Counted from the stretch's first letter, positions 7,452-15,885 are shown. The stretch is 23,391 nucleotides of DNA from JASHVB01 sp049522565 (GCA_049522565.1 JBEKNT010000051.1:1-23391); one strand, 5' to 3'. Program-made: numbers and translations. Notes: generated from the sequence alone by a model not told the origin.

Positions 7452-8948
7452 ATGGCGCAAACCGCCGGGACGCCAACGCAAACCCAAAGTCAGACCCAGG
7501 CATCGCCGGAGGTCCAGTGTCTGCTCCAGGGATACGACCCGGTTGGTTTCTTCTGCGAGACAATGCGCCGCGGCCAGCCACCGCATCCCGGCCTCGACCT
7601 GCTGCGCGCCCGGCTGGCGCAGTTCCCCGTCGAGACCTTGCGCCGCCGCGCGGTGGACGCCGAACGCGACCTGCTGGAGCGCGGCATCACCTTCACCGTC
7701 TATTCCGATGCTACCGCGATCGACCGCATCCTGCCGTTCGACCTGATCCCGCGCGTGCTCACTGCCGCCGAGTGGCAGCAGATCGAAACCGGCGTCATCC
7801 AGCGCGTGCGTGCGCTGAACTTGTTTCTGCAAGACATCTACCACGGGCAGAAAATCCTGGCGGACGGGGTGGTGCCGCGGGCGCTGGTGCTGGGCAATGC
7901 CGGGTACTGCGAAACCATGATCGGGTTCGACGTGCCGTTCGGCACCTATGTGCATGTCTGCGGCACCGACATCGTGCGCGACGAAACCGGCCGGTTCATG
8001 GTGCTGGAGGATAACGCCCGCACACCGTCCGGTGTCGCCTATGTGGTGGAGAACCGCCACATGACGCAGCGGGTGCTGTCGGACGTCATGGCCGGCCTGA
8101 AGGTGCGCGGCGTGGACGACTACGGGCTGCACCTGCACCGCGCGTTGTGCGACATCGCGCCGCAAGGCGTGTCCGACCCGCAGGTGGTGGTGCTGTCACC
8201 AGGCATCTTCAATTCAGCCTATTTCGAGCATGTCTTCCTGGCGCGCGAAATGGGCGTGCCGCTGGTGGAAGGCCGCGACCTGGTGGTGGAGAACCACCGC
8301 GTGTTCATGCACACCACCGCCGGGCTGGCGCCGGTGCATTCGATCTATCGCCGGCTGAACGATGACTTCCTGGATCCGGATGTGTTCCGCCCGGACAGCG
8401 CGCTGGGAGTGCGCGGCGTGATCGAGGCGTGGCGCCGCGGTAACGTGGCGATCGCCAACGCCGTCGGCACCGGCGTGGCCGACGACAAGGCGGTGTACGC
8501 CTACATGCCGCGCATCATTCGTTATTATCTCGCCGAGGAACCGATCCTGCCCAATGTGGAGACCCATATCTGCGCGGAGCATGACGCGCTGGCCTACACG
8601 CTGGACCACCTGGCCGAGCTGGTGGTGAAGCCGGTCGCCGAATCCGGCGGCTACGGACTGATCATCGGCCCGCACGCCACGCGGGCGCAGCTTGATGATT
8701 TTCGCGCCCGGTTGCTGGCGGACCCCAGCAACTACATCAGTCAGCCGACACTGAAGCTGTCGGTCTCGCCGACGCTGACCGACAGCGGCGTCGCCTCGCG
8801 CCACGTCGATCTGCGCCCCTTCGCGGTGACCGGCCGCGACACCTGGGTGCTGCCCGGCGGCCTCACACGGGTCGCGTTGCGGGCGGGCACGCTGGTGGTG
8901 AACTCGTCGCAGGGCGGTGGCACGAAGGACACCTGGGTGCTGGCATGA
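7452..8948 (+). CDS. Circularly permuted ATP-grasp type 2 protein
   Basis: The 498-residue protein matches the circularly permuted ATP-grasp family (former DUF404/DUF407). Diagnostic segments are the N-terminal helical part around LNLFLQDIYHGQKIL, then MVLEDNARTPSGVAYVVENR, LVEGRDLVVENHRVFMHTT, and the late AELVVKPVAESGGYGLIIG nucleotide-binding stretch. Family knowledge: these proteins pair with alpha-E proteins and often transglutaminase-like proteases, and are proposed peptide or amide ligases; no substrate is firmly known. The ATG at 7452 is preceded by AGGAG. The stop overlaps the alpha-E start by four bases (ATGA), indicating coupling. Acts in the cytoplasm, as no signal peptide is seen. 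Confidence 0.9.
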   Translation: MAQTAGTPTQTQSQTQASPEVQCLLQGYDPVGFFCETMRRGQPPHPGLDLLRARLAQFPVETLRRRAVDAERDLLERGITFTVYSDATAIDRILPFDLIPRVLTAAEWQQIETGVIQRVRALNLFLQDIYHGQKILADGVVPRALVLGNAGYCETMIGFDVPFGTYVHVCGTDIVRDETGRFMVLEDNARTPSGVAYVVENRHMTQRVLSDVMAGLKVRGVDDYGLHLHRALCDIAPQGVSDPQVVVLSPGIFNSAYFEHVFLAREMGVPLVEGRDLVVENHRVFMHTTAGLAPVHSIYRRLNDDFLDPDVFRPDSALGVRGVIEAWRRGNVAIANAVGTGVADDKAVYAYMPRIIRYYLAEEPILPNVETHICAEHDALAYTLDHLAELVVKPVAESGGYGLIIGPHATRAQLDDFRARLLADPSNYISQPTLKLSVSPTLTDSGVASRHVDLRPFAVTGRDTWVLPGGLTRVALRAGTLVVNSSQGGGTKDTWVLA

Positions 8949-9910
8949 GCGAGACGCTGCAACCTACCGGCACCATGTACCTGATCGCGCGCCATGCCGC
9001 CAGCGCCGTGTGGCTCGCCCGCTACATCGAGCGCATCGAGAACCTGGCCCGCTTGCTCGACGTGACCAAGACGTTCTCGCACGACGACAGCGACTGGCTG
9101 ACCATCCTGCGCATCAACGGCGATGCGATCGGCTTCAACAAGCGGTATCCCGAAGTCAGCCAGGCCAATGTCGCGCGGTTCTATTTGCTGGACGCCGACA
9201 ACCCCAGCTCGGTGCAGGCGGCGGTCGCCGCGGCGAAGGAGAACGCGCGCACGCTGCGCGCGCTGATCTCCACCGAGATGTGGCTGCAGATCAACGTCTT
9301 CCATAGCCGCATCCACGCGCTGAGTGGCGCCGACCTGACGCCGGACCGGCTGTCCACCGTGTGCGCCATGCTGAAGGAAGGGGCGCAGGCGCATGTCGGG
9401 ATCAGCGAGGGCACGTTCTATCGCGACCAGTGCTGGCACTTCACGATGATTGGCCGTTATCTGGAACGCGCCGACCAGACCACGCGCCTGCTGGATACGC
9501 GGTTTCACGTGCTGGTACCGCAGGTCGATGCCGGCGATCCGGATATCGACGCCGGCAAGTGGCATGCACTGCTGCGCGCCGCCGGTGGCTACCACGCCTA
9601 TCGGCGCGAGCACCCGCATGGTTACCGCCCTGTCGAGGTCGCCGGATTCCTGATCGCCAACACGGCGTTTCCCCGCGCGGTAGCGCTGAACCTGTCACAG
9701 ATCGAATGGCACCTGACGCAGCTTCGCCTGCGCTATCACCTGCGCGGCGGCGCCCGCGCGCTGGAGCGCGTGGACAATCTGTGCACTACGCTGACACATG
9801 CGGGAGTTGCCGACCTGGTGGCGCGCGGCCTGTCGCCGTTCCTCGACTGGATGCAGCGCGAGATCGGCGCCCTGCATGGGGATGTGATCGACGGTCTGTG
9901 CGGGGGGTAA
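8945..9910 (+). CDS. Alpha-E domain protein, partner of the ATP-grasp protein
   Basis: The 321-residue, helix-rich protein has the alpha-E (former DUF403) pattern: an N-terminal YLIARHAASAVWLARYIERIENLARLLDV helix, a central FYRDQCWHFTMIGRYLERADQTTRLLDTRF motif with conserved ERADQ, and a C-terminal VALNLSQIEWHL segment. Its start overlaps the previous stop, so the two genes form one operon. The family almost always accompanies circularly permuted ATP-grasp proteins. The usual third member, a transglutaminase-like or peptidase gene, is absent: a repeat element follows the stop directly and the next gene is on the other strand. Confidence 0.92.
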   Translation: MSETLQPTGTMYLIARHAASAVWLARYIERIENLARLLDVTKTFSHDDSDWLTILRINGDAIGFNKRYPEVSQANVARFYLLDADNPSSVQAAVAAAKENARTLRALISTEMWLQINVFHSRIHALSGADLTPDRLSTVCAMLKEGAQAHVGISEGTFYRDQCWHFTMIGRYLERADQTTRLLDTRFHVLVPQVDAGDPDIDAGKWHALLRAAGGYHAYRREHPHGYRPVEVAGFLIANTAFPRAVALNLSQIEWHLTQLRLRYHLRGGARALERVDNLCTTLTHAGVADLVARGLSPFLDWMQREIGALHGDVIDGLCGG

Positions 9911-9913
9911 CAA

Positions 9914-10070
9914 ACCTCTCCCGCGCTGCGCGCGGGAGAGGTCGATGATGCGAAGCATCGAGGGTGAGGGTGATCGGGTCGGCACGTGGCAGGTAGAGCG
10001 AGGCGACCCGATCAGCCTCACCCCCGGCGCAAGGGCGCCTCGACCTCTCCCGCTACGCGGGCGAGGTAAG
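9914..10070. repeat. Composite REP-like inverted repeat element
   Basis: Three nested structures are visible. The first is a perfect 13-base stem, ACCTCTCCCGCGC with TGC loop (9914-9942). The second is a long imperfect inverted repeat whose left arm starts near 9963 (GGTGAGGGTGATCGGGTCG) and whose right arm begins CGACCCGATCA and lies near 10003-10022. The third is an outer hairpin, CCTCTCCCGC/GCGGGCGAGG (10044-10066), with one mismatch. The element fills the space after the alpha-E gene and overlaps the last codons of the convergent decarboxylase-like gene. Related copies lie near 3195 and 21340. Confidence 0.75.
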
Positions 10071-10637
10071 CGCCACCCGCAGATCCTGTACGACCTTGTC
10101 CGCCGTCCGCTTGCGCCAGCGCACGCGGCGGCTGATCGGCTCGTTCTCGATTTCAGGGAATACCTTCGCCGCCACGAACACCGGCCCGGGCGCGCGCAGA
10201 ATGCCCGGCAGCTCGCGCGTGAATGCATCCAGCCCGGTGAACGCGAACGCCCGAGGATACCCAGCGCCGCGCGCCAGCACATCGTACGCAACGTGCTTCG
10301 CATTCGGCACCGGCTGGCCGCCGGTTGTCGCATACACCTCATTGTCCAGCACGAAATGATAGAAGTTCGCCGGCGCCTGTTCCGCGATCGTCGCCAGCAT
10401 GCCGAGGCTCATCAGGATGTCGCCCTCGGAATCCAGCAGCACCACGCGCCGGTCCGGCTGCGCCAGCGCCACGCCCAGGCCGAACCCCGCATGCCCGCCC
10501 ATCGCCGGATCGCCGAGCGGCAGGTCGAACACGGTATCGCTGATCGGCGCCCAGTAACGGCCACTGCGCCCGGGGATGACGATCGCGTCGCCACGATGCT
10601 CGGCAATCGCCCGCACCACGTCTGCCATGTGCATCAT
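10053..10637 (-). CDS. Thiamine-diphosphate-binding subunit, sulfopyruvate/phosphonopyruvate decarboxylase-like (beta)
   Basis: The 194-residue protein matches the cofactor-binding half of small two-subunit 2-oxoacid decarboxylases such as ComE. It shows GDPAMGGHAGFGLGVALA, then the ThDP/Mg motif region LLDSEGDILMSLGMLATIAEQAP, and LDNEVYATTGGQ, where the Asn-containing end of the motif lies. The usual GDG is GDI here. The start at 10637 (ATG-ATG) has GGAGG eight bases upstream. It lies 13 bases downstream of the alpha-like gene, in one operon. The last five codons and the stop fall inside the REP-like element, so the C-terminus (LTSPA) was probably altered by it. The true substrate is unknown. 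Confidence 0.75.
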   Translation of the reverse strand: MMHMADVVRAIAEHRGDAIVIPGRSGRYWAPISDTVFDLPLGDPAMGGHAGFGLGVALAQPDRRVVLLDSEGDILMSLGMLATIAEQAPANFYHFVLDNEVYATTGGQPVPNAKHVAYDVLARGAGYPRAFAFTGLDAFTRELPGILRAPGPVFVAAKVFPEIENEPISRRVRWRKRTADKVVQDLRVALTSPA

Positions 10638-10650
10638 CGCACCGTCCTCC

Positions 10651-11169
10651 CTACCGGTTGAAGCCGTGATATTCGTCGCCGACCAGTACGACGACCGGAC
10701 GCCTGGTCTTCTCCGCCTCGGCGAACGCCACGGAAATCCGTTCCGCGTCCGAGTCGCCTTCCACCAGGTAGAAGGGAATATTGAACGCCATCAGGAAGCG
10801 CTCGGTATAGGTCGCCGCGGTATCGCTGTTGACGCCGTGCCTTGTGTAGCCGCGATAGCCAACCATCAGCACCACCGGCACCTGCATCCCCATCAGCCAG
10901 CCGCGGATCGAATCGCCGGATTCCATCATGCCGGTATTCTGGATCAGGATCATCGGCTTGCGCCCGCCGGCATACAGGCCGGCGGCGATAGAGCATGCGT
11001 GGCCCTCGCGGGTGACGCCGACCATGCGCAGGTCGGGGTCGGCCTGCATCAGCAGGTAAAGCCAGTTGGTCTCGCTGTCGGGCAGCCACACCACGTCGGT
11101 GACGCCGTTCTGCTTCATCTGTCGCATCACCGTCTCCGGGCTCAGCGCCGCGGCTTCCGTGTGGCTCAT
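10651..11169 (-). CDS. Pyrimidine-binding subunit, sulfopyruvate decarboxylase alpha-like
   Basis: The 172-residue protein resembles the PYR-domain half (ComD-like) of two-subunit ThDP decarboxylases. It shows MKQNGVTDVVWLPDSETNWLY, the TREGHACSIAAGLYAGG segment with the Glu that activates ThDP, ILIQNTGMMESGDSIRG, and a C-terminal RRPVVVLVGDEYHG. I take the ATG at 11169 because GGAGGAGAAGG lies directly upstream; an ORF start at 11229 would add 20 residues overlapping the divergent promoter region. The partner subunit follows 13 bases later. Substrates known for the family are sulfopyruvate and phosphonopyruvate; none can be chosen from context. The 80-base gap to the divergent MBL gene probably holds both promoters. 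Confidence 0.75.
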   Translation of the reverse strand: MSHTEAAALSPETVMRQMKQNGVTDVVWLPDSETNWLYLLMQADPDLRMVGVTREGHACSIAAGLYAGGRKPMILIQNTGMMESGDSIRGWLMGMQVPVVLMVGYRGYTRHGVNSDTAATYTERFLMAFNIPFYLVEGDSDAERISVAFAEAEKTRRPVVVLVGDEYHGFNR

Positions 11170-11249
11170 GCCTTCTCCTCCGATTTGTCGGCCGGCGAGG
11201 TGGCAGCTAACATCATCCGGCAACGGCAAGACAAGGGAGGGACCAGGCC

Positions 11250-12122
11250 ATGGCGAACACCTTCAAGGTCGGTGACCTGACGATCCATCGCATCGTCGAG
11301 ATGGAGTGCGGGTTCACCCCGGCGCTGGAGTTCCTGCCGGAACTGAAGCCGGACGTGCTGGCGGAGAACCGTTCCTGGCTGGCGCCCAGCGCGCTGGATG
11401 CCAACGACAACCTGGTGCTGTGCTTCCAGTCCTACATCGTGCAGACGCCGCGCCACACCATCCTGGTGGATAGCTGCATCGGCAACGACAAGCCGCGCAC
11501 CGCGCGACCGCTGTGGCACCAGAAGAAGGACGATGCCTGGATGCGCGGCCTGGCCGGCCTCGGCCTGACGGTGGACGATATCGACATCGTCATGTGCACC
11601 CATCTGCACGTCGATCACATCGGCTGGAACACGAAGCTGGAGAACGGCCGCTGGGTGCCGACCTTCCCCAAGGCGCGCTACCTGTTCTCCAAGACCGAGC
11701 TGGATTTCTGGCTGGCGGAGAATGCCAAGACGGAGCTGCCGCAGATCGTCGACAGCGTGATCCCGATCGTCGAGGCAAAGCGCTGCGACCTGGTCACCAG
11801 CGACCATGCGGTGGACGACGTCGTTTCGCTGATCCCGACTCCCGGCCACACCATCGACCATTACGCCGTGCAGTTGGGCCGCGGCGGCAAGGACGCGGTG
11901 ATCACCGGCGACCTGATCCACACCCCGTTGCAGGCGCGCTATCCCGAGCTGGCGATGCGGGTGGACTACGATCCGAAGCAGGGCGCGGCGACACGCCGCA
12001 AATTCCTGGAGACCTATTGCGACACCAGCACGCTGTGCTGTTTCGCGCATTTCCCCTCGCCATCGCGCGGCTACGTCAAGCGCTGGGGCAATGGGTTCAA
12101 GTGCGACTACGTGGCGAACTGA
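11250..12122 (+). CDS. Metallo-beta-lactamase-fold hydrolase
   Basis: The 290-residue protein has the complete MBL zinc signature: HLHVDH at residues 118-123 (His118, His120, Asp122, His123), PTPGHT with His200, and TGDLIH with Asp221 bridging the two metals. The overall build (QSYIVQTPRHTILVDSCIG near residue 60-80) is that of the lactonase-like or general MBL hydrolase group, not glyoxalase II. AGGGAGGG lies about 11 bases before the ATG. It is divergent from the decarboxylase-like pair and might act on its product or share its inducer (inference). The substrate is not recognisable from sequence. No signal peptide is seen. Confidence 0.9.
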   Translation: MANTFKVGDLTIHRIVEMECGFTPALEFLPELKPDVLAENRSWLAPSALDANDNLVLCFQSYIVQTPRHTILVDSCIGNDKPRTARPLWHQKKDDAWMRGLAGLGLTVDDIDIVMCTHLHVDHIGWNTKLENGRWVPTFPKARYLFSKTELDFWLAENAKTELPQIVDSVIPIVEAKRCDLVTSDHAVDDVVSLIPTPGHTIDHYAVQLGRGGKDAVITGDLIHTPLQARYPELAMRVDYDPKQGAATRRKFLETYCDTSTLCCFAHFPSPSRGYVKRWGNGFKCDYVAN

Positions 12123-12453
12123 GCAGCAGGCTATAGGAGCTTGAAGCCCGCTGGCAACAGCGGGCAACGCCGTCTTGGGCAGCGAGAGCCTGGTCGCGAC
12201 AGCCCAGAGCATGACATGAAGCGCCGGCGCCGCGAGCGGGTGGCGGAGCCGATCCCGCCGTCGAAAACGCGTGGCAAATAGCGGTCGCGACGCGCATGAC
12301 TGCGCCCCCGCACAGAGCCGTACGAGCAGCGGCATTCCCGCATCGCCGGCTTGCCGGAAAACGCGATCTCGACCTGCCAGCCTGACCGTCAGTCACCCAC
12401 GCCAAGCAGCGAACAACCAAGCTCTTTTTAGGTCCCCCGGGCCTTGTGATCTC
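12123..12453. other. Intergenic tract without a recognisable gene
   Basis: Between the MBL gene and the end of glgP. A perfect 8-base stem GCCCGCTG/CAGCGGGC with a GCAA tetraloop lies at 12146-12165, 24 bases after the MBL stop; no T-run follows. The minus-strand ORF across the rest (12097-12420) has no family resemblance and I do not call it. The tract may be decayed DNA, as the next non-coding tract beyond glgP holds transposon remains. Confidence 0.5.
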
Positions 12454-14943
12454 TCATACCGGCACCCGCCACAGGCTGGTGGCATATTCACGAATCGACC
12501 GGTCGGACGAAAACCAACCGACCCGCGCCGTGTTCAGCAGGCTGGCGCGCCACCATGCGCTATTGTCCTGCCATCGCAACGCCACCTGAGCCTGCGCCGC
12601 AGCGTAGGATTCGAAATCCGCTGCCACCATGAACCAGTCGCCATTGGTCAGGCCATCAATCAACGGCGCAAAGCGCTGCGGCTCATCGTGCGAGAACACC
12701 CCGGCGCCGACTGCGTCCAGCACCTCCTGCAGGCTGGTGCTGGCGGCGATTGTCTCGTGTGCCGGCAGACCGATGCGACGGCGCTCCTCAACCTCGGCGG
12801 CGGTGAGGCCAAACAGGAACATGTTCTCGCCACCAATACAGTCACGCAGCTCCACATTGGCACCATCCAGCGTGCCGATAGTAAGCGCCCCATTCAGCGC
12901 CAACTTCATATTCCCCGTGCCCGACGCCTCCATTCCAGCGGTCGAAATCTGCTCTGACAAATCTGCGGCCGGAATAATCGTTTCTGCCAGGCTCACGTTG
13001 TAGTCTGGCAGAAACACCACCTTCAGCCGGCCCCGCAGCGTCGGGTCATCGTTCACCACGCGCGCCACGTCATTAATTAGCTTGATGATCAGTTTGGCGT
13101 TGCGATAGCTCGCCGCGGCCTTGCCGGCGAAGATCTTCACCCGCGGCACCCACTCGCGCGTGGGCTGCGCCCGCATTGCGTCATACAGCGCCACAGTCTG
13201 CAGGATGTTCAGCAACTGGCGTTTGTACTCGTGGATGCGCTTGACGTGCACGTCGAACAGCGCGTCGGGATCGAGTGCGATGTTCAGGCGCTCGGCTACC
13301 AGCGCTGCGAGGGTCTGCTTGGCCGTGCGGCGGACAGCGCGCAGGCGGTCGTGCAATGCGGCATCATCGGCGAGCGGCACCAGCTTCTCCAGCAGCGTCG
13401 CATCATCAAGCATTCCCGGGCCCACGACCTCGAGCAGGAGTTCGGTAAGCGGTGGATTGGCGTCGAACAGCCAGCGGCGGAAGCTGATGCCGTTGGTGAC
13501 GTTGACAATGCGATCAGGGTAGAGTTGGTGCAGTGGGCGAAACACGGTCTGCCGCATCAACTCGGTGTGCAGGCCGGAGACGCCGTTCACCCGGCGTGAG
13601 CCGAGAAACGCCAGGTGGCCCATGCGCACACGCCGTCCGGCCTGTTCGTCGATCAGCGAAACAGCATCGAGCGGCGGCGCACCCGGCTTGACCTCAGCGA
13701 CCAGCCTGTCCAGGTGCAGAGCGTTGATTTGGTAGATGATCTGCATGTGCCGCGGCAGCAGCCGCTCCATCAGCGGAACCGGCCAGCTTTCCAGCGCTTC
13801 CGGCAGCAGCGTGTGGTTAGTGTAGCAGAAGGTCTCGCAGGTAATGCGCCAAGCCTCGTCCCAGCCGACCTCGTGCACATCCACCAGCAGACGCATCAGC
13901 TCCGGCACGGCGATGGCGGGATGCGTGTCATTGAGCTGAATCGCGCAGCATTGCGATAGCGTACGCACGTCCTTGTATTGTCGAATGTGGCGGAACACCA
14001 GGTTTTGCAGTGAGGCGGAGGAAAAGAAATACTCCTGACGTAGCCTCAGTTCTTGGCCGGCAGGCGTCTCGTCACTGGGATAGAGGATCTGCGAGATCGC
14101 ATTGGCGCGCGCGCCGGCCGCCAGGGCCCCGACGTGGTCGCCACGGTTGAACGCATCCAGCATCAGCGGGTCAGGGGCACGCGCCGACCACAGGCGTAGC
14201 GTGTTTACGAACTGGCCACGCCAGCCAAGCACCGGCATGTCGTAGGCCACGGCGACCACCGTTTCCGACGGATGCCAGGCCGCTTTGGGCGTGCCATCCC
14301 CGGCGGTGGTAAGCTCAACCGCGCCGCCGAAGCCAATCAGGTGGCTGAGATCGGGCCGGGCGAATTCCCAGGGATTGCCGAAAGAGAGCCAGTTTTCGGG
14401 ATATTCCTGCTGCCGGCCGTCGCGAATGACCTGGCGGAACATGCCGTGGTCGTAGCGGATCCCGTAGCCGTGGGCGGGGATCGACAGCGCCGCCATGCTG
14501 TCCATATAGCAAGCCGCGAGACGGCCGAGCCCGCCGTTGCCGAGGGCTGCGTCCGGCTCCAGCTCGCGCAAACGATCGAAATCGACGTCCAGCTCGGCCA
14601 GCGCGGTGCGCACTTGCTCCACCAGGCCGAGGTTGTTCAGAGAATCATAGAGCAGGCGCCCGATCAGAAACTCCAGCGACAAATAGTAAACGCGTTTGCG
14701 GCCTTGCGTGTAGGCTGCTCGAGTGGCAGGGACCCAACGCTCGACGATGCGGTCACGCACGGCAAGTGCAGTGGCGACGAACCAGTCGCGTTCGGAGGCG
14801 ACGATCGGGTCGCGGCCGACAGCGTAGGTCAGCTTCGCAACGATACTGCGGCGCAGCGAGGCGATGTCCTCATCCTGCGCCGGCAGCGCGAGACGAGAGG
14901 CGGCGCCGCGGACAACGCGCTCGATCGGTGGTGGCTGATTCAT
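12454..14943 (-). CDS. glgP: Glycogen phosphorylase
   Basis: The 829-residue protein is a full-length glycogen/starch phosphorylase, releasing glucose-1-phosphate from storage glucan. It has ALGNGGLGRLAACYMDSMA, GYGIRYDHGMF, the DTHPAIAVPELMR segment, VHVKRIHEYKRQLLN, and the cofactor motif EASGTGNMKLALNG, where Lys680 (codon at 12904-12906) should hold pyridoxal phosphate. A short AAGGGA lies before the ATG. No other glycogen genes are present. The codon choice looks somewhat less GC-biased than in neighbouring genes, and it is flanked by gene-poor tracts and IS66 remains, suggesting acquisition by transfer (inference). Confidence 0.96.
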   Translation of the reverse strand: MNQPPPIERVVRGAASRLALPAQDEDIASLRRSIVAKLTYAVGRDPIVASERDWFVATALAVRDRIVERWVPATRAAYTQGRKRVYYLSLEFLIGRLLYDSLNNLGLVEQVRTALAELDVDFDRLRELEPDAALGNGGLGRLAACYMDSMAALSIPAHGYGIRYDHGMFRQVIRDGRQQEYPENWLSFGNPWEFARPDLSHLIGFGGAVELTTAGDGTPKAAWHPSETVVAVAYDMPVLGWRGQFVNTLRLWSARAPDPLMLDAFNRGDHVGALAAGARANAISQILYPSDETPAGQELRLRQEYFFSSASLQNLVFRHIRQYKDVRTLSQCCAIQLNDTHPAIAVPELMRLLVDVHEVGWDEAWRITCETFCYTNHTLLPEALESWPVPLMERLLPRHMQIIYQINALHLDRLVAEVKPGAPPLDAVSLIDEQAGRRVRMGHLAFLGSRRVNGVSGLHTELMRQTVFRPLHQLYPDRIVNVTNGISFRRWLFDANPPLTELLLEVVGPGMLDDATLLEKLVPLADDAALHDRLRAVRRTAKQTLAALVAERLNIALDPDALFDVHVKRIHEYKRQLLNILQTVALYDAMRAQPTREWVPRVKIFAGKAAASYRNAKLIIKLINDVARVVNDDPTLRGRLKVVFLPDYNVSLAETIIPAADLSEQISTAGMEASGTGNMKLALNGALTIGTLDGANVELRDCIGGENMFLFGLTAAEVEERRRIGLPAHETIAASTSLQEVLDAVGAGVFSHDEPQRFAPLIDGLTNGDWFMVAADFESYAAAQAQVALRWQDNSAWWRASLLNTARVGWFSSDRSIREYATSLWRVPV

Positions 14944-15194
14944 GCGTATCCCTTATATTGGAGCTCAGCGCTCGTGCGCCCCAAATTGCGTGAGCCAAAT
15001 CCACACGCGGGGTCCGGCTCGGCCGGACCCGTAGACGCCAGACCTGGAGGGGCATATCCGGGCCGGAGGTCCAATTCGCGATGGGAATCTGTCGGCAATG
15101 CGGCGTGGTGCGGTGCCTCATTTTTCGGCATGAACCACAAATTCGCAGAATGCCTCGACGTCCCGGTCTTGGCTAACTTCTTGTTTCGGGCCAT
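14940..15194 (-). CDS. Possible small leader ORF overlapping the glgP start
   Basis: An 84-residue reading frame starts MARNKKLAKTG at 15194, preceded by GAAGG four bases upstream, and its stop overlaps the glgP ATG (ATGA). The overlap and ribosome site suggest translational coupling. The sequence resembles no family I know, and its second half looks like random GC-rich translation. It contains a strong 9-base hairpin (15010-15030). It could be a leader peptide, a degraded gene or chance. Confidence 0.2.
   Translation of the reverse strand: MARNKKLAKTGTSRHSANLWFMPKNEAPHHAALPTDSHRELDLRPGYAPPGLASTGPAEPDPACGFGSRNLGRTSAELQYKGYA
15010..15030. other. Stable hairpin upstream of glgP
   Basis: GGGTCCGGC (15010-15018) and GCCGGACCC (15022-15030) form a perfect 9-base stem with a TCG loop, 67-87 bases upstream of the glgP start. 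No T-run is present on either strand. It may shape the glgP leader RNA. Confidence 0.4.
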
Positions 15195-15355
15195 TTGACC
15201 TTCGTGTACCGGCTTCCGTCGTAGCCCGGACTCAACGACACAGCCCGATAATGTCGCGCAGCAAAACATATGCGCAGTGTACCTTACGCAGTTTTTCAAC
15301 GCAACGGCATCGGCGCGGCATGTGGCTAACTCGTTGGGGTTGGTAGCTCGTGAAG

Positions 15356-15454
15356 TGCCCGGCCTGTGGCGCTCCAGCAACGTCGCTGACAGCCGCGCAA
15401 CTGTCGATGCTGTTGGAAGGGATTGATTGGCGCACGCCTGGTGTCTGGCGATGA
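15356..15454 (+). pseudogene. C-terminal remnant of IS66 TnpB
   Basis: The frame reads LTAAQLSMLLEGIDWRTP near its end (from about 15383), then a stop at 15452-15454. This is the highly conserved C-terminus of the IS66 accessory protein TnpB. The upstream two-thirds of the gene is missing, and a stop lies in frame just before 15356. Confidence 0.8.
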
Positions 15455-15632
15455 CGGGCCGAAAATATGTGCCGCCAGCAAGAAAGTATTTGGAGCGACG
15501 CGAATCGGTATTGGAAGACTCGCACATGTTGATACCGCGTCGATCCGCTTCGCGGCTCGGCCCCGCAATACCCCGCGCGAGGCGATTGCGTTACGCGGCC
15601 GGTTGCCGCAACGCGAAGCGGAACATACGGCG

Positions 15633-15885
15633 GCGCTGGTCCGTCCATTGGTCGAGGCGGTCGGTGCGCACGTCATTGGCGGCGGAGCGCGTGCACGCCG
15701 ATGACACCGCGGTGCCGGTGCTCGACCCCCGGTCGCGGCAAGACCAAGACCGGGCGGTTGCGGTGCTAGGCGCGCGACGACCGGCCGTTTGCGCGCACGG
15801 CGGCGCCTACGGTGCTGTATTGCTACAGCCCGAATCGCAAGGGAGACCACCCGCGGACCCACCCGTGCCCGGGCTTTTGCCCCTA
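15633..15885 (+). pseudogene. Frameshifted remnant of IS66 transposase TnpC
   Basis: Pieces of the DDE transposase are recognisable in changing frames: LVRPLVEAVGAHV (from 15636), then a shift to ERVHADDTAVPVLDP (from about 15685), GKTKTGRL, ARDDRPFA, and VLYCYSPNRKGDHPRTH. The HADDT segment carries a catalytic Asp in the intact family. At least two frameshifts and a stop break it, and the remaining C-terminal half is gone, so it is inactive. Confidence 0.8.

Larger units (their letters stand above)
15356..15885 (+). mobile_element. Decayed IS66-family insertion sequence
   Basis: Remains of IS66 tnpB and tnpC occur in the expected order and on the same strand, but with only a fraction of each gene left and several frame changes. 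Terminal inverted repeats and a target duplication are not visible. The bases from 15195 to 15355 and 15886 to 16075 contain no recognisable gene and may be further eroded parts. Confidence 0.75.

Noticed and set aside
7296..8165. 289-codon minus-strand ORF antisense to the ATP-grasp gene
   Set aside because: Shadow of a conserved ATP-grasp frame with coupled downstream gene; no recognisable domain.
11166..12335. 389-codon minus-strand ORF antisense to the MBL gene
   Set aside because: The plus frame has the complete zinc-binding set; the antisense shows no family pattern.
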